Source of the DNA: JADKAV01 sp037045455
GTDB taxonomy: Bacteria; Actinomycetota; Actinomycetes; S36-B12; UBA10799
Direction of reading: 5' to 3'
Length of the DNA: 64,000 nucleotides
Assembly (NCBI GenBank): GCA_037045455.1
Contig: JBAOIN010000012.1
Span: 1 to 64,000, forward strand
Numbering within the stretch: the first letter of the stretch is position 1; every line of letters begins with the position of its first letter. The notes under the pieces were generated by a model. The model saw only the letters and a list, made by a program, of their open reading frames with translations. It did not search any database and had not been told where the DNA came from. Shown here piece after piece: positions 16,524 to 24,118 of the stretch. Position numbers and translations under genes: made by a program.

Positions 16524-18018
16524 GCCGGCGGCGAGATCTCCCGCTTGAGGATCTTGCCGGTCGGGCCCTTCGGCAAGCCCTCGTCGAGGAACCAGACGAT
16601 CCGCGGGTACTTGTAGGCTGCGATCCGCTCCTTGACGAACTCCTGGATCTCCTCGGCCGTGGCGCTCGGCACCGGCCTTGAGCGTGATGGCCGCGCCGAT
16701 CTCCTCGCCGTACTCCGTCGTCCGGAACGCCCGACCACCGCCGCCTCGGCCACGGCCGGGTGCTCGTACAGCACCTCCTCGACCTCGCGCGGGTAGACGT
16801 TGTAGCCGCCCCGGATGATCATGTCCTTGGCCCGGTCGACGATGAAGTAGTAGCCGTCCTCGTCGCGTTTTGCCAGGTCGCCGGTGCGGAACCAGCCTGT
16901 CCTTGATCGCCTCGGTTGTCGCATCCGGGCGGTTCCAGTAACCCTTCATGACGTTCGGGCCCTTGATCGCGATCTCGCCGATCTCGCCGTCCGGCGGTGT
17001 CGTTCCAGTCGGCGTCGATCAGACGCATCTCGACGTCGCGGACCGGGGTGCCGATGCTGCCTGCCTTGCGCTCGCGGTCGGCGTGGTTGAACGCTGGCCA
17101 CCGGACTGGTCTCGCTTAGGCCGTAGCCCTCCAGCAGGATCGACGCCGAACTCCTTCTCGAACCCACGCAGCACCTCGACCGGCAGCGCTGGCGCCGCCC
17201 GAGACCGCGAGCCGCAGGTGTGGAGACGTCGTAGTCCTTGTGCGCCGGGTCCTGCAGCAGCGCCACGTACATCGTCGGCACGCCCTGCATGATCGTGACC
17301 TTGTCGCGCTGCAGCACCTCGAGCGCCTTGTGCGGCTCGAAGCGCGGGATCATGCGTCAGCGTCGCGCCGCACGCCACTGCGCGAGTTCAATCCGCACGT
17401 CTGCCCGAAGGAGTGGAACAGCGGCAGGCCGCCGAAGATGACGTCGCCGGGCCCGCCATCGAACAGCGCAACGCAGGTCGCGACGTTGCTGCCGAGGTTG
17501 CTGTGGGTGAGCTCGGCGCCCTTGGGCTTGCCGGTCGTGCCGGACGTGTAGAGGAGGACTGCCGTGTCGTCGGGAGCCCGTTCCACCACGTCCGGCGCCG
17601 GGCTGTACGTGGCCGAGTTTCTGCGAGAAGCCGGCATCGACCACCTCGAAGGCCGCGCCCGCCGCCTCCGCCCCCGGCTGCGCCTCGGTCGGCGATGCCC
17701 TCCCAGGCGAACAGCACCTTGGCGCCGGAGTCGCTGAGGTAGTACTCGACCTCGCGCTCTTTGAACAGCGGGTTCATCGGGACAACTGACGGCCCCAGCC
17801 CGCAAGGCGCCGTAGTAGAGGATCGGGAACTGCGGGATGTTCGGCAGCATGATGCCCACGCGGTCGCCCGGGCCCACCCCGTGCTCGCGCAGCCACCCTG
17901 CGGCCAGGGCGCTGGCGGCGTCCAGGCCCGCGTAGGTCAGTTCGAGGTCATCAAGGCGGATCGCGACCTGGTCCGGAGTCGAGGCAGCGGTCCGGGCGAG
18001 ATTTTCGGCGAGATTCAT
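16520..18018 (-). pseudogene. Acyl-CoA synthetase/AMP-ligase (FadD-like) with about 14 frame breaks
   Basis: The pieces spell a complete long-chain acyl-CoA ligase of about 495 residues: MNLAENLARTAASTPDQVAI, the P-loop LLYTSGTTGKPKGAELTH, GLPLFHSFGQT, ILLEGYGLSETSPVAS, GWFRTGDLAKRDEDGYYF, and the C-terminal Lys region PKGPTGKILKREI. Every junction I reconstructed is repaired by removing one base; no in-frame stop or missing domain is seen. That uniform +1 pattern argues for insertion errors in low-coverage sequence, although a pseudogene cannot be excluded. In vivo the enzyme would activate a fatty or aromatic acid with ATP and CoA. The GNAT gene overlaps its end. Confidence 0.75.
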
Positions 18019-18059
18019 GCGCCCAAGTCTGGCCACCGGGCGTTGTGTTTGTCAGCCAG

Positions 18060-18149
18060 TGTCCGGATTTGCAACGCGTTCCCCGCCGGAAGGCCCCGAG
18101 GCCCATCCTGAGAGGCCTCAACAGCACGAACGCGTTGCAGATCCGGACA
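18060..18149. repeat. Long inverted repeat with 22-bp arms
   Basis: The 22 bases at 18060-18081 and at 18128-18149 are inverted copies with one mismatch, enclosing 46 bases. The arms begin TGTCCGGATTTGCAACGCG. The element lies between the divergent ligase and GNAT genes. Its right arm matches the REP-like motif at 32230 in 12 of 18 positions, so both may belong to one dispersed family. Confidence 0.65.
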
Positions 18150-18172
18150 GGTTGCTTGCCAGACTCCTGCTC

Positions 18173-18613
18173 ATGGACATCCGCTTGGCCTCCGCAGCCG
18201 ACCTGGACCTGGCCGCACAACTGCTCCACGATTTCAACACCGAGTACAACGAGCCCACGCCGCAGCCCGCAGTCTTGGCGCAACGCTTGCGCGAGGTGCC
18301 CGACACCGACGTGCTGCTGGCCGGGGAGGTGGGCGTCGCGGTGCTGCGGTTCCGGGCCTCGCTGTGGAGCAGCGACCTCGAGTGTTACCTCGCCGAGCTC
18401 TACGTGCAGCCTGCGCATCGCGGCAAAGGCATCGGACGCGCACTCCTGCAAGCGACGCTCGATCACGCCCGGAGCAAGGGCGCCGGGTACCTGGATCTGG
18501 GCACCAGTGAGGATGACGTCGCCGCCCGGCACTTGTACGAATCGCTCGGCATGCGTCGCACCGAGGGGAACGGCGGCCCGCTCATGTTCGTCTACGAGAT
18601 CGATCTGGGGTGA
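18173..18613 (+). CDS. GNAT-family N-acetyltransferase
   Basis: A 146-residue acetyltransferase. The acetyl-CoA-binding motif is clear in LYVQPAHRGKGIGRALLQ (residues about 78-95), followed by the helix HARSKGAGYLDLGTSEDD and RHLYESLGM. The ATG at 18173 is the first start after the long inverted repeat. The stop overlaps the GTG of the App1-type phosphatase gene (GTGA), so the two genes are probably coupled. The substrate is not predictable. Confidence 0.88.
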   Translation: MDIRLASAADLDLAAQLLHDFNTEYNEPTPQPAVLAQRLREVPDTDVLLAGEVGVAVLRFRASLWSSDLECYLAELYVQPAHRGKGIGRALLQATLDHARSKGAGYLDLGTSEDDVAARHLYESLGMRRTEGNGGPLMFVYEIDLG

Positions 18614-19806
18614 CAGCCGTGGACCCGCTTGCCATGCTGAGGGACGTGCCCCGCCTGCCCCGCCGCATCGCCTCCGAACTGAATGCGAAACTGCGCAGCC
18701 CCGAGACGGCTGCCGCAGTCGCGAGTATCGAAGGCAAGTGGACCCGGCGGCGGCGCGAGCAGAAGATGGAGTCGGGTGCCTTCCGCGGGATGCATGTGAC
18801 CGTCTATCGCGGCTTCGTCGCCGAAGGCGTGGCCAAGGTCCGGGTGCGGGTGACCGAGGAGCCACAACTGCCGGGCAACAGCCGGATCCCCTACTGGGAC
18901 GTCGCCGAGACGAACCTGCGCCGGCACGGGGCGCTGGCCATTGTGGGCGTCGAGGTGGAGCTTCGGATCGGCGACCACGCCGCGAAGGAGACGACCGATG
19001 GCCGTGGTTTCGCGAACTTCAGTTTGCCGGTGCCCAAACTGCCAGCCGGCTGGCACGAGGCATACGCGGTCACGACGCCAATCGAGGACGGCGAGTCCGC
19101 CTCTGGCACGGGCAGGGTGATCAACCCCCCGCCGCGCGCGCCGTTCGCGGTCATCTCCGACATCGACGACACGATCCTGGTGAGTGGGCTGACCGAGGGA
19201 TTGACAGCGCTGAAGCAGGCCCTGCTGCGGGACGCGAACACCCGCAGCGCGGTGCCGGGGATGGCCTCGCTGTACCGGGGGTTGGACCGAGGTGCCACCA
19301 CCCGCACCGGCAGCCGCCTTCCCGAACCCGCCTTCTTCTACGTCTCCACCGGCAGCTGGGCGTTCTACGACATGCTCAGCCAGTTCATCCAATTGCGGGC
19401 CTTCCCGGCCGGGCCGATGTTCCTCACCGACTGGGGTCCGACGGAGCGCTACCTGCGGCGCAGCGGCGCCGAGCACAAGCGGGTGGCCATCCGGCGGCTG
19501 TTCGAGGCCTACCCGAAGCAGACGTTCGTCCTGATCGGGGACAGCGGTCAGCGCGACCCGGTGACCTACGAGGAGATGGCCCGGGAGTTCCCCGGCCACG
19601 TCAAGCTCATCCTGATCCGACAGGTAGGTTCGGCCAGCGACGAGCGCAACCAGGAGTTGTCCGAGCATGCGACGGCCCTGCGCGGCGAGGGGATCCCGAT
19701 GTACCTGGTCCCCGACGCGCTGCACGCCGCGGAACTCGCGCGCGCACTGGACCTGGTGGACGACCAGACGATCGACGATGTGCGCACCGAGGTGGGCCGG
19801 CGTTGA
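18610..19806 (+). CDS. App1-type HAD phosphatase (phosphatidate-phosphatase-like catalytic domain)
   Basis: A 398-residue protein. The N-terminal half (about residues 60-175) is beta-rich, and the C-terminal half carries the DxDxT motif in FAVISDIDDTIL near residues 180-190, then FYVSTGSWAFYDML and FVLIGDSGQRDP. This is the APP1/LNS2-like HAD phosphatase arrangement; yeast App1p is a Mg-dependent phosphatidate phosphatase, and bacterial homologues are largely uncharacterised. The start GTG overlaps the preceding GNAT stop; another GTG three codons on is possible. No signal peptide is seen, so it is cytoplasmic or peripheral. Confidence 0.85.
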   Translation: MTAVDPLAMLRDVPRLPRRIASELNAKLRSPETAAAVASIEGKWTRRRREQKMESGAFRGMHVTVYRGFVAEGVAKVRVRVTEEPQLPGNSRIPYWDVAETNLRRHGALAIVGVEVELRIGDHAAKETTDGRGFANFSLPVPKLPAGWHEAYAVTTPIEDGESASGTGRVINPPPRAPFAVISDIDDTILVSGLTEGLTALKQALLRDANTRSAVPGMASLYRGLDRGATTRTGSRLPEPAFFYVSTGSWAFYDMLSQFIQLRAFPAGPMFLTDWGPTERYLRRSGAEHKRVAIRRLFEAYPKQTFVLIGDSGQRDPVTYEEMAREFPGHVKLILIRQVGSASDERNQELSEHATALRGEGIPMYLVPDALHAAELARALDLVDDQTIDDVRTEVGRR

Positions 19807-19886
19807 AGACGAGTCCGGTCGTGGCTGTCGAGGCATGGGTCAGGCCGAGTGTCTGAAGAGTTGTCGCGAGGCCTTGCCCGACGCAA

Positions 19887-19960
19887 TCGGTGAGCATTCA
19901 GGGCGCCAAAAGCCCGCCTGTGAGGCTAACGAATGCCCGACATGCTCACGGATCGGCCAT
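19887..19960. repeat. Intergenic palindromic repeat, copy B
   Basis: Bases 19901-19960 align without gaps to copy A at 1545-1604. ATCGGTGAGCATTCAGGGC at 19887 and GCCCGACATGCTCACGGAT ending at 19953 are imperfect inverted repeats that would fold into a hairpin. The core CTAACGAATG at 19926-19935 differs by one base from the 5.8 kb repeats. It lies between the convergent App1-type and metalloprotease genes and may also serve as a terminator. Confidence 0.6.
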
Positions 19961-19980
19961 TGCGCATCGGGGGTGCGTGC

Positions 19981-20724
19981 TCAGAAGCAGGCCTGCGAAC
20001 CGAGTGCCTGAAGACCGGCGCGGTCGCCGCTGCCGTAAATGTCGGGCCGGGTGCTGGAGACCCGCGGATACATGATCTGGCTACTGTCCTCGACATGTTC
20101 GAGACCGAGTGCGTGACCAAACTCGTGCATGTACAGCGCCCGCAGTGGGTCGGGGTCGCGCTGGGTTGCCGGGCGGGGGTCGAACGGCTGCTGCCACGTA
20201 GAGGTGTGGGCCGCCGCGTCCCGGGCATCGATCACGACATAGCCGCTGGTGATCTGGTCTCTCTGGCCGGCCTCGGTCCAATTGACGCCCGCGACACCTG
20301 CCGTCGTGCCCGCCAGGGCCGCGCCATAGCCAGCCGCGCCCGACCGGCTGGCGTTGCCGTAGGTGATGACGATGTCGACGCCGGGGAGGCGGGCCGGCTT
20401 GTTCTTGGCGACGCGAGCGTGTACCCGGCCGACGTACTGGAACGTCACACCCATCGCGCGGCTGGCCTCGTTCACAGCCGACTTCCAGCGCTTGACCTCG
20501 CGCGAACCGGTCATGCCGGCGGCAGTCGCCTGCGTGGTGTCGATGCCATAGCGAATCACCTGACAGGGGTTCCAATAGGCCTTGGGCGTGCTGGCCGTGG
20601 CAGCCGAGAAGAACGAGAAGCTACTCACAGTGCGCTGCGGCGCCGGTACCGAGACCGCGTCCGCGAAGACCGGCGCAGGGGCGGACACCGCGACAGTCGC
20701 GATCAGCAGCACCAGTTTCCGCAC
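19981..20724 (-). CDS. Secreted zinc metalloprotease, matrixin-like
   Basis: A 247-residue exported protein. The N-terminus RKLVLLIATVAVSAPAPVFA is a signal peptide. The zinc site HEFGHALGLEH (HExxHxxGxxH, near residues 199-209) is followed by the Met-turn in SSQIMYP, defining a metzincin. The rest (TPKAYWNPCQVIRYGID, VDIVITYGNA) matches small actinobacterial matrixin-type peptidases. The GTG at 20724 was preferred because it opens the signal peptide directly; an earlier in-frame start would add a non-signal extension. No partner gene is evident. The substrate is unknown. Confidence 0.87.
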   Translation of the reverse strand: MRKLVLLIATVAVSAPAPVFADAVSVPAPQRTVSSFSFFSAATASTPKAYWNPCQVIRYGIDTTQATAAGMTGSREVKRWKSAVNEASRAMGVTFQYVGRVHARVAKNKPARLPGVDIVITYGNASRSGAAGYGAALAGTTAGVAGVNWTEAGQRDQITSGYVVIDARDAAAHTSTWQQPFDPRPATQRDPDPLRALYMHEFGHALGLEHVEDSSQIMYPRVSSTRPDIYGSGDRAGLQALGSQACF

Positions 20725-20811
20725 ACTTAGACCGTACGGGTAATGCAAACGGGTGAACAACCTCAAGACCGCGGAACCACTCGTTCCAGTGACAGCAACG
20801 TCTGGGTCGTC

Positions 20812-21615
20812 TCAAGAAAGATCGAGATCGGCGATCAACGGGGCATGGTCGCTGGGCGGCGGCGTGCCTTTCGTGCCGGGTTTGCGAGCGTCGCGGTCGA
20901 TGAACGTGGCCGTGACCGCGGACGCGAAAGCCGGGTTCGCGAGGATCAGGTCGATCCGCATGCCCAAGCCTTTGTGGAAGTTGCCCGCGCGGTAATCCCA
21001 GAACGTGAAGGGCTTGCCCTTGCTGATCGTCGGCGTCAGATCGGTCAGGCCCAGGGACACGAGTTCCTGGATCGCCACCCGCTCGGATTCGGAGACGTGG
21101 GTGCTGCCTGCGAAGTCGGCGATGTCCCACACGTCCTCGTCGTGCGGCGCGACGTTGAAGTCGCCAAGGATCGCGAACGGACGGTCGCCGGCAGCGGGCC
21201 CCTGCGCGAACCGGTGCAGCGCGGACAGCCAGCGCAACTTGTACATGTAGTGCGGGTTGTCCAGCGTGCGTCCGTTCGGCACGTACACACAGGCCACCTG
21301 CACCCCGCCACAGACCGCGGACAGGAAGCGGGGTTCGGCGGCATCGTCGTCGTTGGGGAACCCGCACACGTCGGGCAGGTCGGTCACCACCTCGTCCAGA
21401 CCTACGCGGGACAGAATCGCCACGCCGTTCCACCGGCCGTCGCCGCGGTGCACGGCCTGGTAGCCGAGGTCGGCGAGTTCATCGTGGGGGAACTGGTCGT
21501 CGGGGATCTTCGTCTCCTGCAGGCACAGCACGTCGGGCTTCATGACCTGCAGCCACACCGCCATCCGCGGCATCCGGCTGGGCAGGGAGTTGACGTTCCA
21601 GGTGACGATCCGCAC
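20812..21615 (-). CDS. xthA: Exodeoxyribonuclease III
   Basis: A 267-residue AP endonuclease/3'-5' exonuclease of the ExoIII family. It hydrolyses DNA at abasic sites and removes 3' blocks in base-excision repair. Conserved blocks are TWNVNSLPSRM at the N-terminus, LCLQETKIPD (Glu metal ligand), GDFNVAPHDEDVWD (Asp/Asn), GMRIDLILAN, and SDHAPLIADLDL with the catalytic His at the end. The GTG at 21615 gives the usual start VRIVTWN. The 132 bases upstream hold short imperfect repeats around GATGCGAGCA but no feature I would name. Confidence 0.93.
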   Translation of the reverse strand: MRIVTWNVNSLPSRMPRMAVWLQVMKPDVLCLQETKIPDDQFPHDELADLGYQAVHRGDGRWNGVAILSRVGLDEVVTDLPDVCGFPNDDDAAEPRFLSAVCGGVQVACVYVPNGRTLDNPHYMYKLRWLSALHRFAQGPAAGDRPFAILGDFNVAPHDEDVWDIADFAGSTHVSESERVAIQELVSLGLTDLTPTISKGKPFTFWDYRAGNFHKGLGMRIDLILANPAFASAVTATFIDRDARKPGTKGTPPPSDHAPLIADLDLS

Positions 21616-21747
21616 GTGGTCATTGTGGCTCAGCCGAACGCGGCCCCCGCAGAGGATGCGAGCAATACGCCTCAGATGCGAGCAGAAAGCACGGTGCTCA
21701 TCGCTCTCATCTGGGGTGCATCGCTCCCATTTGCCCCCCAACCGGTG

Positions 21748-22296
21748 TCAGAACTGCACCTGCGGCGCTGCGCCGGCTCCGTCCTCGAGCTCGAAGTACT
21801 CGGCCTTCTGCGCGCCCATCATCCGGGCGACCAGCATGTCCGGCACCGACGAGATCCGGGTGTTCCACTCGCGCACGTTGTCGTTGTAGTACTGCCGCGC
21901 GAAAGCGACCTTGTCCTCGGTGTCGGACAGTTCCTCCTGCAGTTGCCGGAAGTTCGCGTCGGCCTTGAGCTGCGGGTAGTTCTCGGCGACGGCGAACAGC
22001 CGGCCCAATGCCGCACCCAGTGCGTCCTCGGCCTGACCGGCTGCAGCGGCACCCTGCGCCGAGACGGCAGCGGCCCGAGCAGCAGTCACCTCCTCGAACA
22101 CCGACTTCTCGTGTTCGGCGTACCCCTTGACCGTGTTCACGAGGTTCGGGATCAGATCGTGCCGGCGCTGCAATTGCACGTCGATCTGGGCCCAGGCCTC
22201 CTCCACCTTGTTCCGCAAGCGGATCAAGCGGTTATATAGCAGGACGCCCAGTCCGATCATGACGACCACGATCGCGAGGATGACGATGATGCTCAC
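21748..22296 (-). CDS. lemA: LemA family protein
   Basis: A 182-residue membrane-anchored coiled-coil protein. One N-terminal helix (SIIVILAIVVVMIGLGVLLY) is followed by the signature NRLIRLRNKVEEAWAQIDVQ, LQRRHDLIPNLVNTVKGYAEHE, and YPQLKADANFRQLQEEL with ARQYYNDNVREWN. The long helices would lie in the cytoplasm according to LemA family models. The GTG at 22296 starts directly at the membrane helix. It is divergent from a DUF2207 gene 20 bases away, a pairing seen in many bacteria, so the two probably function together at the membrane. The molecular role is unknown. Confidence 0.92.
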   Translation of the reverse strand: MSIIVILAIVVVMIGLGVLLYNRLIRLRNKVEEAWAQIDVQLQRRHDLIPNLVNTVKGYAEHEKSVFEEVTAARAAAVSAQGAAAAGQAEDALGAALGRLFAVAENYPQLKADANFRQLQEELSDTEDKVAFARQYYNDNVREWNTRISSVPDMLVARMMGAQKAEYFELEDGAGAAPQVQF

Positions 22297-22315
22297 GGGG
22301 ACACGGTAGCCGCAG

Positions 22316-24040
22316 ATGCCCAAGTTTCGTACGTTCCTCGTCGTGCTGCTCGCGGCCGCGGTGGGTCTGGCATGGACCGGGCGGTTGCCCGTGCCGGTCA
22401 AGGACTGGTTCGCGGGACTGTCCACCACCGAGGACACCTCGATCGTCGACGTCTATCGCGCGGACTTCACGCTGGAGTCCAACGGGAACCTGAAGAGCGT
22501 CGAGAAACTCGACGTTCGCTTCACCGAGATCGGCAAGCATGGCATTTACCGCATCTTCGACACCGAGGACTCCGAACACGCCACGATCGAGCACCCGGTC
22601 GAGGTGGTGAGCGTGGACCGCAAGGTGGACGGGCAGTGGCAGCCGGAACCCTGGATCGTCAGTCAGGAGGGCGGGGGCACCACGACGATCCGCATCGGCA
22701 GCCCGGGTGTGACACTTCCGCTGGGCGTGGAGAAGTACCGCATCATCTCGACCACGACCAACGCGCTGACCCCCAACAAGGCCGGCTCGCAGTGGTACTG
22801 GGACGTCGTGGGTTCCGGCTGGCAGATGCCGATGCAGGACGTGCTCGTCCGCGCCTCGCTGCCAACCACCATCGGCACGCCCACCTGTGAAGCCAGCGTG
22901 GACTGCCAGATCACGAGTCAGGGCGGGCAGTGGCAGGTGCGCACGCCGGCACTGGCGCCGGAGACTCCGGTCACCGTCAAGGCCCTGTTCGACATCCCGG
23001 CGCCGCCCGCCCCGACCGACTGGGGCAGGTTCTGGCTGGTCGGGCTGGCGCTGCTGCTCGGCCTGCTCACCGCCGGCCTGACCATCTCGACCTTCCTCCG
23101 CTCGCGGGAACGCAAGGCGAGTCCGCAACTGCGGTTCGAGCCGCCCGGTCCCGATCCGCTGGTTTGCGCCTGGCTGCTCAAGGAGGAGCCCAGTGGCAAG
23201 GGCGTCCCAGCGGTCCTGCTCAACCTCGTGGCGCACAACGTCGTGACGTTCCAGGCCGAGCAGCGGACGATCAACGATAACGACGGCCCGGACTGGATCA
23301 CGCTCACCAGGACCAACGCGCCTGTGCCGCATCTGGTCGGGTTCGACGACGCCGTGGCCCGGCTCGGCCTCACTGCCCCGGGCGCAAGCCGCACCATCCA
23401 GAAGAAGAACGTGACCGACGGCAAGATGCTGCTCGGTCTGGACAACGCCATCAAGAACGACCTGCCGCCGGCCGTTCAAGGCGGTGGCCTGGCCCGGCGG
23501 GTCAACGGTGCGGGATTGGCGTTGTTCCTCAGCTATGTCTGCATCGTCGCCGGGTTCTCAGCATTGATCTGGTTGAGCCAGGGTGCAATGGTCGCGCTCG
23601 TGTTGCTGATCGCCGCTGCTATAGGACTGCTCATTGGCCGCCGCGACACCACGCAGCTCACCGGTGCCGGATCGGACCTGCGCGATCAGACGCTGGGGTT
23701 CAGGCAGGTGCTGTCCACCAATGCCTCGATCGAGCGGTTCGACTACGCCGCCCGCGTCCGGCACTTCGATGAATATCTGCCATGGGCGGTGGCCCTCGAT
23801 TGTGCCGACGAGTGGGCCGCCTCCTGCACCGCGCCGGCCGGCAGCGAACAGATGGCCGGCTCATCCACCTTCTACTCCTCGCCCACGGCCACCTCGAGTA
23901 TGTGGGCGTTCAGCACAGGCGTCGTCGCAGTCGAGGCGTCAGCGGTCGCCGCCTACCACGCGACCCAGAGCTCGTCGTCCTCCGGCGGCGGCGGTGGGGG
24001 TGGCGGAGGGTCCGGCGGGGGCGGCGGTGGATCTTGGTAG
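22316..24040 (+). CDS. DUF2207 membrane protein with Gly-rich tail
   Basis: A 574-residue protein: an N-terminal membrane helix or signal (FLVVLLAAAVGLAW), an extracytoplasmic beta-rich domain of about 190 residues (VYRADFTLESNGNLKSVEKL, GIYRIFDTED), a helix near 238-262, a cytoplasmic segment with LLNLVAHNVVTF, two more helices (LALFLSYVCIVAGFSALIWL and ALVLLIAAAIGLLI), and a C-terminal Ser/Gly tail ending GGGGGGSW. This is the DUF2207 architecture, usually beside lemA as here. Function unknown; a membrane role with LemA is inferred from the neighbourhood. Confidence 0.88.
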   Translation: MPKFRTFLVVLLAAAVGLAWTGRLPVPVKDWFAGLSTTEDTSIVDVYRADFTLESNGNLKSVEKLDVRFTEIGKHGIYRIFDTEDSEHATIEHPVEVVSVDRKVDGQWQPEPWIVSQEGGGTTTIRIGSPGVTLPLGVEKYRIISTTTNALTPNKAGSQWYWDVVGSGWQMPMQDVLVRASLPTTIGTPTCEASVDCQITSQGGQWQVRTPALAPETPVTVKALFDIPAPPAPTDWGRFWLVGLALLLGLLTAGLTISTFLRSRERKASPQLRFEPPGPDPLVCAWLLKEEPSGKGVPAVLLNLVAHNVVTFQAEQRTINDNDGPDWITLTRTNAPVPHLVGFDDAVARLGLTAPGASRTIQKKNVTDGKMLLGLDNAIKNDLPPAVQGGGLARRVNGAGLALFLSYVCIVAGFSALIWLSQGAMVALVLLIAAAIGLLIGRRDTTQLTGAGSDLRDQTLGFRQVLSTNASIERFDYAARVRHFDEYLPWAVALDCADEWAASCTAPAGSEQMAGSSTFYSSPTATSSMWAFSTGVVAVEASAVAAYHATQSSSSSGGGGGGGGGSGGGGGGSW

Positions 24041-24118
24041 GCATCCATTCGCTCAAACGGGTTGACCGCTGATCGCTGGGCGCTCACTGTGGACCCAACG
24101 AGACTGGGAGGCCTTCGT

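Noticed and set aside
16520..18018. Treating the acyl-CoA ligase as several separate small genes
   Set aside because: The fragments are collinear pieces of one ligase, each joined to the next by removal of a single base, with no ribosome-binding sites at fragment starts.
21655..21730. Short repeats GATGCGAGCA (21655 and 21675) followed by GCATCGCTC-like sequence upstream of xthA
   Set aside because: Only two exact ten-base copies exist, and the other similarities are not true inverse matches, so I do not call an operator or repeat family.
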